A stretch of DNA of 6,045 nt. Origin: an uncultured Collinsella sp. (GTDB lineage Bacteria > Actinomycetota > Coriobacteriia > Coriobacteriales > Coriobacteriaceae). The number at the start of each line of letters is the position of its first letter. The first letter of the stretch is position 1. Below the pieces are notes generated by a model. It worked only from the letters and a program-made list of their open reading frames with translations, was not told the origin of the DNA and made no database searches. Location: positions 1-6,045 of the forward strand of contig USOF01000086.1 in assembly GCA_900556285.1 (NCBI GenBank), given 5' to 3'. A program made the position numbers and the translations under genes. Shown here piece after piece: positions 1 to 5,226 of the stretch.

Positions 1-398
1 AGGTGCAGCCCCGCCCTTTAACACTCGCCTACGAAGCCTCGCCCGCCATGGATATCATCCTTGGCGCCGCCAAAGAAGGAGCGTCGCTTTATGCCGTCAC
101 CGACCCCACCGGCATTACGCATCGCGTATGGGAAGTCAAGCGCGAGGACGCCGTTGCCGCCATCCGAGCCATGCTCGACCAGGCACCGGAGCCGACACCG
201 GCAGACGACCCCACCTACGCTGCCGCGCTGGCAGGGGCGGCGCAGCTCCTAGCAGACGACGCCCGCACAGCCGGCACCTACACGGGCAAAGAGCCGTTCA
301 ACTTTACCGTTGCCGCGCTATTCCCCGCCGCACAGGTCGCCGGCGGCGCACCGCAGGTTCCGACGGGTTTGCTCACCCACCAGATCGCACGGTTCTAA
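1..398 (+). CDS. DUF1015-family protein, C-terminal part (5' end outside window)
   Basis: The frame is open from the left edge and stops with TAA at 396-398, giving about 131 visible residues; the true start lies upstream. Numbering the first visible full codon as 1, the stretch P5-L-T-L-A-Y, then GITHRVWEV around 37-45, a Pro/Asp-rich spacer, YAAAL at 72-76 and TGKEPFNFTVAALFPAAQV at 94-112 matches in order the central part of DUF1015 proteins, as I remember the family. The family's function is unknown. Two things are odd. The place where the family normally has its ADGHHRY-type motif reads ADDPTYAA, without the two histidines. The protein also ends only about 20 residues after the ALFP segment, where usual members continue for well over 100. 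It may be a degenerate or shortened paralogue. It ends convergently against the phosphatase cluster, with a terminator between. Family assignment is moderately sure. Confidence 0.55.
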   Translation, partial: VQPRPLTLAYEASPAMDIILGAAKEGASLYAVTDPTGITHRVWEVKREDAVAAIRAMLDQAPEPTPADDPTYAAALAGAAQLLADDARTAGTYTGKEPFNFTVAALFPAAQVAGGAPQVPTGLLTHQIARF

Positions 399-442
399 TA
401 GAACGTAAACGCCCAGTACAAAGACTCGGCAACTCAACAAAC

Positions 443-480
443 AAGGGGCGGGGATACATGCGCATGCATTCCCGCCCCTT
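443..480. terminator. Bidirectional intrinsic terminator between convergent genes
   Basis: A perfect 10-bp GC-rich stem pairs AAGGGGCGGG (443-452) with CCCGCCCCTT (471-480). Two or three further pairs are possible inside, and the loop contains the palindrome CATGCGCATG (457-466). On the minus strand the stem is followed by TTGTTTGTTG, a reasonable U-rich tail for the phosphatase transcript. On the plus strand the tail is only TTT, so termination of the DUF1015-like gene would be weaker. The position between two converging stop codons fits a shared terminator. Confidence 0.75.
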
Positions 481-525
481 TCACATCGAGCAATGATGTC
501 GGCGATCCGCGTCGCAACGCCAGCG

Positions 526-1158
526 CTACCCGCGCTGCGGAGCCGCCGCCAAGAGCGGTTCAAGCCCCAGCTCGCGCGCGTAGTCTTCCTGCGTAAAGAC
601 TTCGACCAGTTCAAACGTATCGGCCGCATCGTCAAACGCAAAGTGCAGCACTGAGCAGTTGCCCGGCACGCGTTCGCGCTCGTCGGCCGCCGCGCCCCGC
701 ACGTGGTCCAAAAACTCCTTGATAGCCGAGCCGTGGCTCACCGCGAGCACGCACTCGTGGTCCGGACGTCGCATAAGATCGGTTATCGTCGCCGCCATGC
801 GCTCGCGCACCTGCATCTGGCCCTCGCCGCCAAACTGACGATAGAAATCTCGCCACGGCCGCTCGGGCATAAGCATCACGCGCTCGGCCTCAAAGTCGCC
901 AAAGAACCACTCACGCAGACCGTCCAGGCGCTCGTACGCCAAGCCCGGCCACAGGTTGGCGATAGTCTGCTCGGTGCGATGAAGTGTGGAAGTGTAGGCA
1001 TGATCGGGTTCAATGCCGCGCGCACGTAAGAACATGCCGGCACGTGCCGCCTGGTCGCATCCCAGCTGCGTGAGCGGCGAGTCACTCCAACCCTGAATAA
1101 TGCGCTTAAGGTTGAATATTGTCTGCCCATGACGAACCAGATACAGGTCTTTATTCAT
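526..1158 (-). CDS. Histidine phosphatase superfamily protein (phosphoglycerate mutase-like), second of tandem pair
   Basis: Predicted 210-residue cytosolic phosphatase of the histidine phosphatase (PGAM-like) superfamily, which uses a phosphohistidine intermediate; the substrate cannot be read from sequence. Visible signature: LYLVRHGQT at 5-13 with R9 and the nucleophile H10, the arginine of TSTLHRTEQT (R61), the acid in LREW (E83), and VSHGSA with H142. All catalytic positions are present. I chose ATG at 1158 because GAAAGGA lies five bases upstream and the RHG motif then sits at the usual distance from the N terminus. An in-frame TTG at 1182 would overlap the preceding gene and has no better ribosome site. 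The gene starts 17 nt after the stop of its paralogue, so the two are almost surely co-transcribed. It carries a C-terminal extension of about 30 residues (around VEVFTQEDYARELG) that the sister protein lacks. Confidence 0.9.
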   Translation of the reverse strand: MNKDLYLVRHGQTIFNLKRIIQGWSDSPLTQLGCDQAARAGMFLRARGIEPDHAYTSTLHRTEQTIANLWPGLAYERLDGLREWFFGDFEAERVMLMPERPWRDFYRQFGGEGQMQVRERMAATITDLMRRPDHECVLAVSHGSAIKEFLDHVRGAAADERERVPGNCSVLHFAFDDAADTFELVEVFTQEDYARELGLEPLLAAAPQRG

Positions 1159-1175
1159 AGGGGTCCTTTCGTTCG

Positions 1176-1718
1176 TTACCAATCAAGGAGCGAAAACGCC
1201 CCGTCGCAATAGCCAAAATGAAGCACGGCTCCGTTGTCGGGTAGCTCTCCCCTGCCAGTCACATACTCAAGAAACTCCTGGCAGGCTGAGCCGTGGGAAA
1301 CCGCCAGCACGCAGTCGTGCTGCGGCCTGGCCATGATGCGGGACAGCGCCGCGACCATGCGCGACTGAAGCTGCACTTCCGACTCGCCGCCAAAGGCCAC
1401 CGGATAATCGCCCCAGGGCTGCGGCGGCATATCGCGATTTGATGTACCCTCCAGCGAGCCCAAATGCCACTCGCGTAGGTCATCGACCAGCTCTATCGAG
1501 CGGCCCTCACCAGCAATTAGCTCAGCCGTACGCCGCGCCCGGCCCAACGGGGAGGAATACACACGGTCAAAGGTCACGCCACGCGCCTCAAACGCCGCGC
1601 GCGTCGCCAGCGCCTGCTCGCGCCCGCGCGCCGTAAGCGGCGAATCGTGCCCACCTTGCAAAATATTCTGCACATTGAGCTCAGTCTGCCCATGCCGCAC
1701 CAAATACAAATCTGCCAC
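1176..1718 (-). CDS. Histidine phosphatase superfamily protein (phosphoglycerate mutase-like), first of tandem pair
   Basis: A 180-residue histidine phosphatase closely related to the gene just downstream. Motifs: LYLVRHGQT at 4-12 (R8, nucleophile H9), SSPLGRARRTAE with R60, LREW with acid E83, and VLAVSHGSA with H142. Spacing of E83 and H142 is identical to that of the neighbour. Shared stretches such as DSPLT, FGGE, LAVSHGSA and VLHF point to a local tandem duplication. The start is GTG at 1718, preceded by AGAGGAGGG with a short spacer, a strong ribosome site; the resulting N terminus is standard for the family. The family includes phosphoglycerate mutase-like, cobalamin-pathway (CobC-like) and broad-specificity phosphatases. 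No cobalamin genes are in view, so I make no substrate call. An imperfect hairpin lies directly upstream of the ribosome site. Confidence 0.9.
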   Translation of the reverse strand: MADLYLVRHGQTELNVQNILQGGHDSPLTARGREQALATRAAFEARGVTFDRVYSSPLGRARRTAELIAGEGRSIELVDDLREWHLGSLEGTSNRDMPPQPWGDYPVAFGGESEVQLQSRMVAALSRIMARPQHDCVLAVSHGSACQEFLEYVTGRGELPDNGAVLHFGYCDGAFSLLDW

Positions 1719-1733
1719 ACGCCCTCCTCTCGC

Positions 1734-1768
1734 ACCACCGCAAAGGGGACAGGCACCTTTGTGGTGGT
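1734..1768. repeat. REP-like imperfect hairpin with GGGGACAGGCACCTTTG core
   Basis: Two 13-base arms, ACCACCGCAAAGG (1734-1746) and CCTTTGTGGTGGT (1756-1768), pair along their whole length with one G-T wobble, around a 9-base loop. The core GGGGACAGGCACCTTTG resembles a short palindromic element that I recall seeing dispersed in intergenic DNA of many Firmicutes and Coriobacteria. It occurs once here. It sits between the nitroreductase stop and the phosphatase ribosome site, so in the minus-strand transcript it would form a strong intercistronic hairpin ending four bases before AGAGGAGG. There is no U tract after it, which argues against a plain terminator. Confidence 0.6.
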
Positions 1769-1800
1769 TTACCGCCGGATCACACCGCGGTGACGCTCAA

Positions 1801-2472
1801 CTACACCAGCACGTCGGCGAGCGAACGCTTGGGTACGTGGTGCACCTGTGCCTCGTCGCGCCAATAATTGATGGAGCCGTCGGGGTTGGAATCAATTGCG
1901 TCGATCGCCTGTGTCTCGGCTGGCACGCCAAAAGCCATGATCAGCTTGAGCTCGTATTTGTCGTTATCGAGCCCCATGGCGTCGATCGCGCGGGGCGTAA
2001 AGGCCTTGAACATGCAGGCCGCCACCTCGGGCGTGGCGCTGCGGGCGGCGAGCATCATCGTCTGCGCGGCAATGCCCGTGTCGACCTCGGTAATGGGAGC
2101 GGCAGGCTTGCCCGGAACGGCGCGCTCGGCCAGAATCGCGATGCAGCCGGTCGGACGCTCGCCCTCGGCAGGACCCGGCCAATCCTTAAGCGCGCCGGCC
2201 CATGCAAGCTCATCAAATACACGCGCGCAATCCTCGGCACCGCTCACCACATGAAAACGCAGACGCTGAGCATTGGCACCGCAGGGAGCCAGGTGCGCCA
2301 GTTCCGCCAGCTCGAGCAAAAACTCGCGCGGCACGCGCATGGACTCGTCAAAACGGCGGCACGTGCGGGCGCGGCGGACCAGCGCGTCAAACGTGTCCAG
2401 GCCGAGCTTTTCGCAACCTTGCTTCGCCATCGACTCAGCGCTTACCGGCGCCTCGGGAACTGCTTCGTTCAT
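1801..2472 (-). CDS. Nitroreductase-family flavoprotein
   Basis: A 223-residue protein of the nitroreductase (NfsA/NfsB-like, FMN-dependent NAD(P)H oxidoreductase) fold, probably a cytosolic homodimer reducing nitro compounds, quinones or an unknown substrate. Evidence: the N-terminal FMN-phosphate-type motif RRARTCRRFDES (33-44), then LAPCGANAQRLRFHVV around 61-76, matching the family's ApSggNqQpw segment with N67 and Q69. A central DTGIAAQTMMLAAR follows, like the conserved dimer-interface helix, and LIMAFGVPAE stands near the usual GyP(a/e) position. Length is normal for the family. ATG at 2472 is chosen: a GGGGG run lies five bases upstream. An in-frame TTG at 2484 adds four residues and lacks its own ribosome site; M15 is also possible but poorly supported. 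The gene is the first of the leftward cluster. A DtxR-like box lies 29-47 bases upstream of the ATG, suggesting metal control. Confidence 0.85.
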   Translation of the reverse strand: MNEAVPEAPVSAESMAKQGCEKLGLDTFDALVRRARTCRRFDESMRVPREFLLELAELAHLAPCGANAQRLRFHVVSGAEDCARVFDELAWAGALKDWPGPAEGERPTGCIAILAERAVPGKPAAPITEVDTGIAAQTMMLAARSATPEVAACMFKAFTPRAIDAMGLDNDKYELKLIMAFGVPAETQAIDAIDSNPDGSINYWRDEAQVHHVPKRSLADVLV

Positions 2473-2500
2473 AGGGACCCCCAATACAAGCCAATTGTCC

Positions 2501-2519
2501 TTAGGAAAATCTAACCTAA
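2501..2519. promoter_or_regulatory. Near-consensus DtxR/IdeR-type iron box
   Basis: TTAGGAAAATCTAACCTAA agrees with the known DtxR/IdeR consensus TTAGGTTAGCCTAACCTAA at 15 of 19 positions. The half read on the minus strand, TTAGGTTAG, is a perfect match. The length and the terminal TTAGG/CCTAA arms are exactly those of the family's 19-bp operator. It lies 29-47 bases upstream of the nitroreductase ATG and 188 bases from the membrane-protein gene, so the nitroreductase cluster is the likelier target. No regulator gene is in the window. The match is visible in sequence; binding is inferred. Confidence 0.6.
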
Positions 2520-2647
2520 AACGTAGGCAATAACGAACAGGGCTGCAATGTTCTACACCTGTTGAATAGAAAATCGCGACGTGGGGAACAACGGAAACAA
2601 TTCAGGGCCTTTGGGTTACGTTTCGCCCTCCCCGACCCATACGCCAG

Positions 2648-2659
2648 CGCCTTTAGGCG
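2648..2659. other. Short dyad CGCCT-TT-AGGCG upstream of the DUF308 gene
   Basis: Perfect five-base inverted arms around TT, about 48 bases before the DUF308 start codon. It could be an operator or part of the promoter region, but I find no convincing -35/-10 pair nearby. A dyad this short may occur by chance in GC-rich DNA. Confidence 0.25.
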
Positions 2660-2707
2660 ATACTGGTTGTAACGATCAAGGCTTACGCCGCACGGAAAGG
2701 AGACATT

Positions 2708-3310
2708 ATGGGCATCTTTAAGAACGATGACCAAAAATCGAGCCAGTTTGGATTTGACGAGAAAAGCATGGCGGGCAAAGCCGTCAAGGCCGTACGCTGG
2801 ATCTACGCCATCACGGGCGTCTTAGCGCTCATTGCTGGTATCGCGCTGCTTTTTGCACCCGCCAAGTCCCTCGTCTTTTTGACGACTGTCCTGGGTTTTT
2901 ACTTTGTAATCACTGCTGCCATCAGGCTGTTCACTGCCATTTTTGAGCCGCTGCTGCCCACCGGTTGGCGCGTGACGAGCATCATCTCCAACCTACTCAT
3001 TATCTTGGGCGGCGTCATAATCCTGCGCAACCAGGCCTTCTCGACCGCGACGCTCACCACGATGGTGGTTATCGTGGCCGGCTTTGGCTGGATTGTCGAA
3101 GGTGTCATGTCCATTCTGGAGTCCGAGCTTTCGTCCAACCGCGCCCTCGCCATCCTGAGCGGCGCACTCTCCATTATCGCCGGCATGTTCGTGTTTATTT
3201 ATCCGCTGTGGTCGGCCAAGATGCTCGTCATCTTTAGCGGCGCCGCGCTGCTGGTGTTTGGCGTAACGTTGATTGTTCGCGCTATTCAATTTGGCAAACT
3301 GGTGCACTAG
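2708..3310 (+). CDS. DUF308/HdeD-like six-helix membrane protein
   Basis: A 200-residue integral membrane protein. After a charged 28-residue N-terminal tail there are six hydrophobic segments at about 30-49, 54-79, 89-106, 115-137, 145-165 and 169-193, arranged as three helix pairs with repeated Gly-rich patterns (LIAGIALLF, LIILGGVIIL, LSIIAGMFVF). This repeat-of-hairpins design is that of the DUF308 family, which includes HdeD, an acid-resistance membrane protein of E. coli. The role here is unproven and stress protection is only an analogy. The start is well supported: AAGGAG five bases before ATG. The stop TAG is immediately followed by the ATG of the next gene, so the two are one operon. 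The 235-bp upstream region holds the iron-box-like site, nearer the divergent nitroreductase, and a short dyad. Confidence 0.85.
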   Translation: MGIFKNDDQKSSQFGFDEKSMAGKAVKAVRWIYAITGVLALIAGIALLFAPAKSLVFLTTVLGFYFVITAAIRLFTAIFEPLLPTGWRVTSIISNLLIILGGVIILRNQAFSTATLTTMVVIVAGFGWIVEGVMSILESELSSNRALAILSGALSIIAGMFVFIYPLWSAKMLVIFSGAALLVFGVTLIVRAIQFGKLVH

Positions 3311-3793
3311 ATGCCACGAACGCTCTTTATTGATGCAGACGCCTGCCCGGTCACGCGCGAGTCGATTGACTGCGCGCGGCGGGCGGGCGTCGCCGTTGTT
3401 ATCGCCGGCAACAGCACACAAAACCTGGAACGGCACATTCGCCGCGACGACCCGCGCGATGCCGAGCATGCGCGTCGGGGCTTTTGGGTCACGACGCTCG
3501 ATGTGAGTGTGGGAGCCGATAGCGCCGACTTTGCCATTATCGAGCGCCTGCAGGCGGGCGACGTGGTCGTGACGCAGGACATTGGCTTGGCGAGCATGGC
3601 GCTCGGGCGCGATGCCGCCGCAATCGGTGTGCGCGGGCGCGTGTACGACAAGGCGACCATCGACATGCAGCTGTTTATTCGCCACGAGGAAAAGAAGGTG
3701 CGCCGCGCCGGGGGACGCACCAGCGGTCCGACAGCATTTACCAGCGAAGACCGCGCTCGCTTTAAGTGCAACCTCACCGAGCTGCTGCGCTAA
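3311..3793 (+). CDS. yaiI: YaiI/YqxD (UPF0178, DUF188) family protein, PIN-like
   Basis: A 160-residue cytosolic protein of the widespread YaiI/YqxD family, biochemical role not established; the fold is related to PIN/NYN-type nucleases. Clear signatures: LFIDADACPV at 5-14 (D8, D10, C12, P13), VGADSADFAI at 67-76 (D70, D73), and GDVVVTQDIGLASMAL at 83-98 (D90). These are followed by the family's late RxxGGRTSGPTAF segment and a C-terminal RARFKCNLTELL. The several conserved aspartates would form the metal site if it is a nuclease. Length is normal. There is no visible Shine-Dalgarno sequence, and the ATG directly abuts the TAG of the membrane-protein gene, so translation is probably coupled to it. 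Transcription ends at the large hairpin at 3872-3952. Confidence 0.92.
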   Translation: MPRTLFIDADACPVTRESIDCARRAGVAVVIAGNSTQNLERHIRRDDPRDAEHARRGFWVTTLDVSVGADSADFAIIERLQAGDVVVTQDIGLASMALGRDAAAIGVRGRVYDKATIDMQLFIRHEEKKVRRAGGRTSGPTAFTSEDRARFKCNLTELLR

Positions 3794-3809
3794 CCAAGGT
3801 ATATTTTTG

Positions 3810-3819
3810 GGACATGTCC
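3810..3819. other. Perfect 10-bp palindrome GGACATGTCC
   Basis: A self-complementary decamer 17 bases after the YaiI-family stop codon, between T-rich stretches (ATATTTTTG before, GCTTTTTTGC after). It may be an operator-like or repeat-derived site. The arms are too short and directly abutting for a normal terminator, and the next T run begins ten bases later. I can give it no function. Confidence 0.3.
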
Positions 3820-3871
3820 GGAAATCTGCTTTTTTGCTTAGGGCGGTGTGAGCGCTCAAAATCCATGGCTC

Positions 3872-3952
3872 AACAAAACACGGGCTTCAAAATGCCATGT
3901 GTCGCCGCATTGTGCAGGCGCCGAGCATGGCTATTTTGAAGCCCGTTTTGTT
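3872..3952. terminator. Long bidirectional hairpin terminator between convergent genes
   Basis: Arms 3872-3899 and 3926-3952 form about 26 base pairs: AACAAAAC with GTTTTGTT, GGGCTTCAAAAT with ATTTTGAAGCCC, and GCCATG with CATGGC. There is one two-base bulge on the left (AC at 3880-3881), one single-base bulge on the right (T3932) and a 26-base loop. Read in either direction, the GC-rich core is followed by a GTTTTGTT-type tract, so it can stop transcription from both the YaiI gene and the transporter gene. The transporter's stop codon lies only nine bases beyond the right arm. Confidence 0.85.
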
Positions 3953-3960
3953 AGGCCCAC

Positions 3961-5055
3961 TTAGAGGCCGAAGGCGGATAGGATGAGGCCCCAGCCGGCA
4001 CCAATGACGTACATCATGATCAGGAACAGGACGTTTTCGCGGGCGCTGCGGTTAGTGCGGAACAGCACCAGGTAGCCCACACCGGCAGAGATGAGCGTGC
4101 CGGCGAGCATCGGGGCCAGCTGCAGCGCGCCCTCCAGGTACAGTTGCGTGATGACGACGCTGGCCGAGCAGTTGGGGATCAGGCCGACGAGTGCCGAGCC
4201 CAGGACCGCAAGCGTCTCGTTGCCGCGCAGGAACTGCTCGATTGCGGACTCGCCGAAGGTCTCGAGCACGGCGACCAGAATCAGCGTCACCAGAAAAATG
4301 AATACCGAGACCTGCACGGTGTGCGAGATCGCGCTGCGGATGATCGACAGGACGGGCGCGCCCTCATGGGAGTGGGAGTGACCGTGGTCATGATGGTGTT
4401 CATGATCGCCCTCATGACCGTGATCGTGGCCATGTCCGTGTTCGTGCTCGCGTTCGTCCTCGTCTTCATCGCAACCGCAATGGTCGCGCTCGCACAGCTC
4501 ATGGATATGGTCGGCGCTCACGCCCGCCTCGGCCACCTCGTCGATGATGTCACCGCCGCTGTGGTCGTCATGCGCGCAGTTAACGTGCGCCGGATTGACA
4601 GTGGTCCCCAACACGGTACGACGAATCGCCGCATGCGCGCGGGCGTTACGACGCAGGCCGCGAATGGCGGCGTCCACGATAAAGCCCGTGACCAGCGCGA
4701 TCAGTGCCTTCGAAGCCAAAAGCATCGCCATGGTCTGCACGGGCACCTGCTCGGCGAGCAACAGCGGCAGCATCTCATCGGAGGTCGAAAGGAACACCGC
4801 CACCAACGTGCCCAAGGTCACGACACGACCGGCGTACAGCGTGGCCGCCATTGCCGAAAAGCCGCACTGCGGCACCATGCCCAGCAACGAGCCAACCACG
4901 GGGCCCGCAGCACCGGCGCGCTTGATGGCGCCGTTAACGCTGTCGCCCGCGACGTGCTCCAGGGTCTCGAGGGCCAAATATGTCACCAATAAGAACGGTA
5001 CCAGCGAGAGCGTGTCCTTGCCGGCGTCGAGCAGAATATCAATCAGCAAATCCAT
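3961..5055 (-). CDS. ArsP_2-type putative metal transporter (putative manganese/heavy-metal exporter) with His-rich loop
   Basis: A 364-residue membrane protein matching the ArsP_2 family (annotated as putative manganese transporter or arsenic efflux protein). Two membrane halves flank a central soluble loop. Half one holds GMVPQCGFSAMAATLYAG (59-76) and the conserved GTLVAVFLSTSDEMLPLL (82-99). Half two repeats the pattern as GLIPNCSASVVITQLYLEG (291-309), so the protein is an internal duplication with paired Pro-x-Cys sites (C64, C296). The loop (about 132-240) ends in 14 histidines within residues 204-230. It also has C160, C188, C193 and C195 and many Asp/Glu, a plausible metal-binding or sensing region. 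Transport direction and substrate are inferred from family naming only. The start is ATG 5055; the nearest ribosome site, GAAAGG, lies an unusually long 11 bases upstream. A good promoter overlaid with a dyad precedes it. Confidence 0.85.
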   Translation of the reverse strand: MDLLIDILLDAGKDTLSLVPFLLVTYLALETLEHVAGDSVNGAIKRAGAAGPVVGSLLGMVPQCGFSAMAATLYAGRVVTLGTLVAVFLSTSDEMLPLLLAEQVPVQTMAMLLASKALIALVTGFIVDAAIRGLRRNARAHAAIRRTVLGTTVNPAHVNCAHDDHSGGDIIDEVAEAGVSADHIHELCERDHCGCDEDEDEREHEHGHGHDHGHEGDHEHHHDHGHSHSHEGAPVLSIIRSAISHTVQVSVFIFLVTLILVAVLETFGESAIEQFLRGNETLAVLGSALVGLIPNCSASVVITQLYLEGALQLAPMLAGTLISAGVGYLVLFRTNRSARENVLFLIMMYVIGAGWGLILSAFGL

Positions 5056-5098
5056 GACGGATGGAACCTTTCGTGTCTTTCGGCAGCATTGTAAAAGT

Positions 5099-5134
5099 CC
5101 TAGCGGTCAACTAGGGTATTGTAGTTGTCCTAGG
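5099..5134. promoter_or_regulatory. Compound dyad over the transporter promoter (probable operator)
   Basis: CAACTA (5108-5113) and TAGTTG (5122-5127) are perfect six-base arms eight bases apart. Outside them stand CCTAG (5099-5103) and the palindrome CCTAGG (5129-5134); a further CTAGG at 5111-5115 makes CCTAG-N7-CTAGG. The nested symmetry covers the -10 hexamer and the spacer of the minus-strand promoter, the usual place for a repressor. Because the gene encodes a metal transporter, a metal-responsive regulator is an inference; the sequence is not a good DtxR consensus. Confidence 0.5.
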
Positions 5135-5145
5135 CGTGATGCCAA
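5118..5145 (-). promoter_or_regulatory. Sigma-70-type promoter of the metal transporter gene
   Basis: On the minus strand TTGGCA (5145-5140, five of six matches to TTGACA) is followed after 16 bases by TACAAT (5123-5118, five of six matches to TATAAT). Transcription would begin near 5111 and give a leader of about 55 bases before the ATG at 5055. It is the best promoter I can find in the window. Confidence 0.65.
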
Positions 5146-5193
5146 TAGTTGCCCATGGTAAACTATCATCTCGCCATAACTCAATGCCACCGA

Positions 5194-5208
5194 GCCGCGC
5201 GACGCGGC
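5194..5208 (+). other. Leader hairpin just upstream of the exonuclease ribosome site
   Basis: GCCGCG-CGA-CGCGGC can form a six-pair all-GC stem with a three-base loop, ending six bases before AAGGAG. It could affect translation of the exonuclease, or be only a consequence of high GC content. Confidence 0.3.
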
Positions 5209-5226
5209 CCGTCCAAGGAGCAGTCT

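Noticed and set aside
1159..1182. N-terminal extension of the downstream phosphatase from TTG at 1182
   Set aside because: It would overlap the preceding gene and use a TTG, while ATG at 1158 has GAAAGGA at ideal spacing and gives the standard N terminus.
1783..1792. Palindrome CACCGCGGTG just before the nitroreductase stop
   Set aside because: A GC-rich decamer without loop or U tract; likely chance, and too weak for a terminator.
1675..2514. Open frame on the plus strand (279 codons)
   Set aside because: It is antisense to the nitroreductase and contains the intergenic hairpin and iron-box region; no ribosome site or domain.
2536..2563. AACAGG...CCTGTT inverted arms in the divergent region
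   Set aside because: Six-base arms 16 bases apart with no other support; expected by chance in a region of this size.
2516..2734. Small minus-strand frame (72 codons) in the divergent intergenic region
   Set aside because: It overlaps the ribosome site and start of the DUF308 gene and has Arg/Cys-rich random-like composition; it is not supported as a gene.
2993..3859. Open frame on the minus strand (288 codons)
   Set aside because: It is antisense to both the DUF308 and YaiI-family genes and resembles no family; it is explained by GC-rich codon use.
4144..4992. Long open frame on the plus strand (282 codons)
   Set aside because: It is antisense to the metal transporter, whose duplicated family motifs are clear. 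The translation is Arg/His/Gln-rich without recognisable domains.
5142..5180. Possible plus-strand promoter for the exonuclease with TATCAT at 5164-5169
   Set aside because: No acceptable -35 hexamer lies 15-19 bases upstream, so the element is not reported as a promoter.
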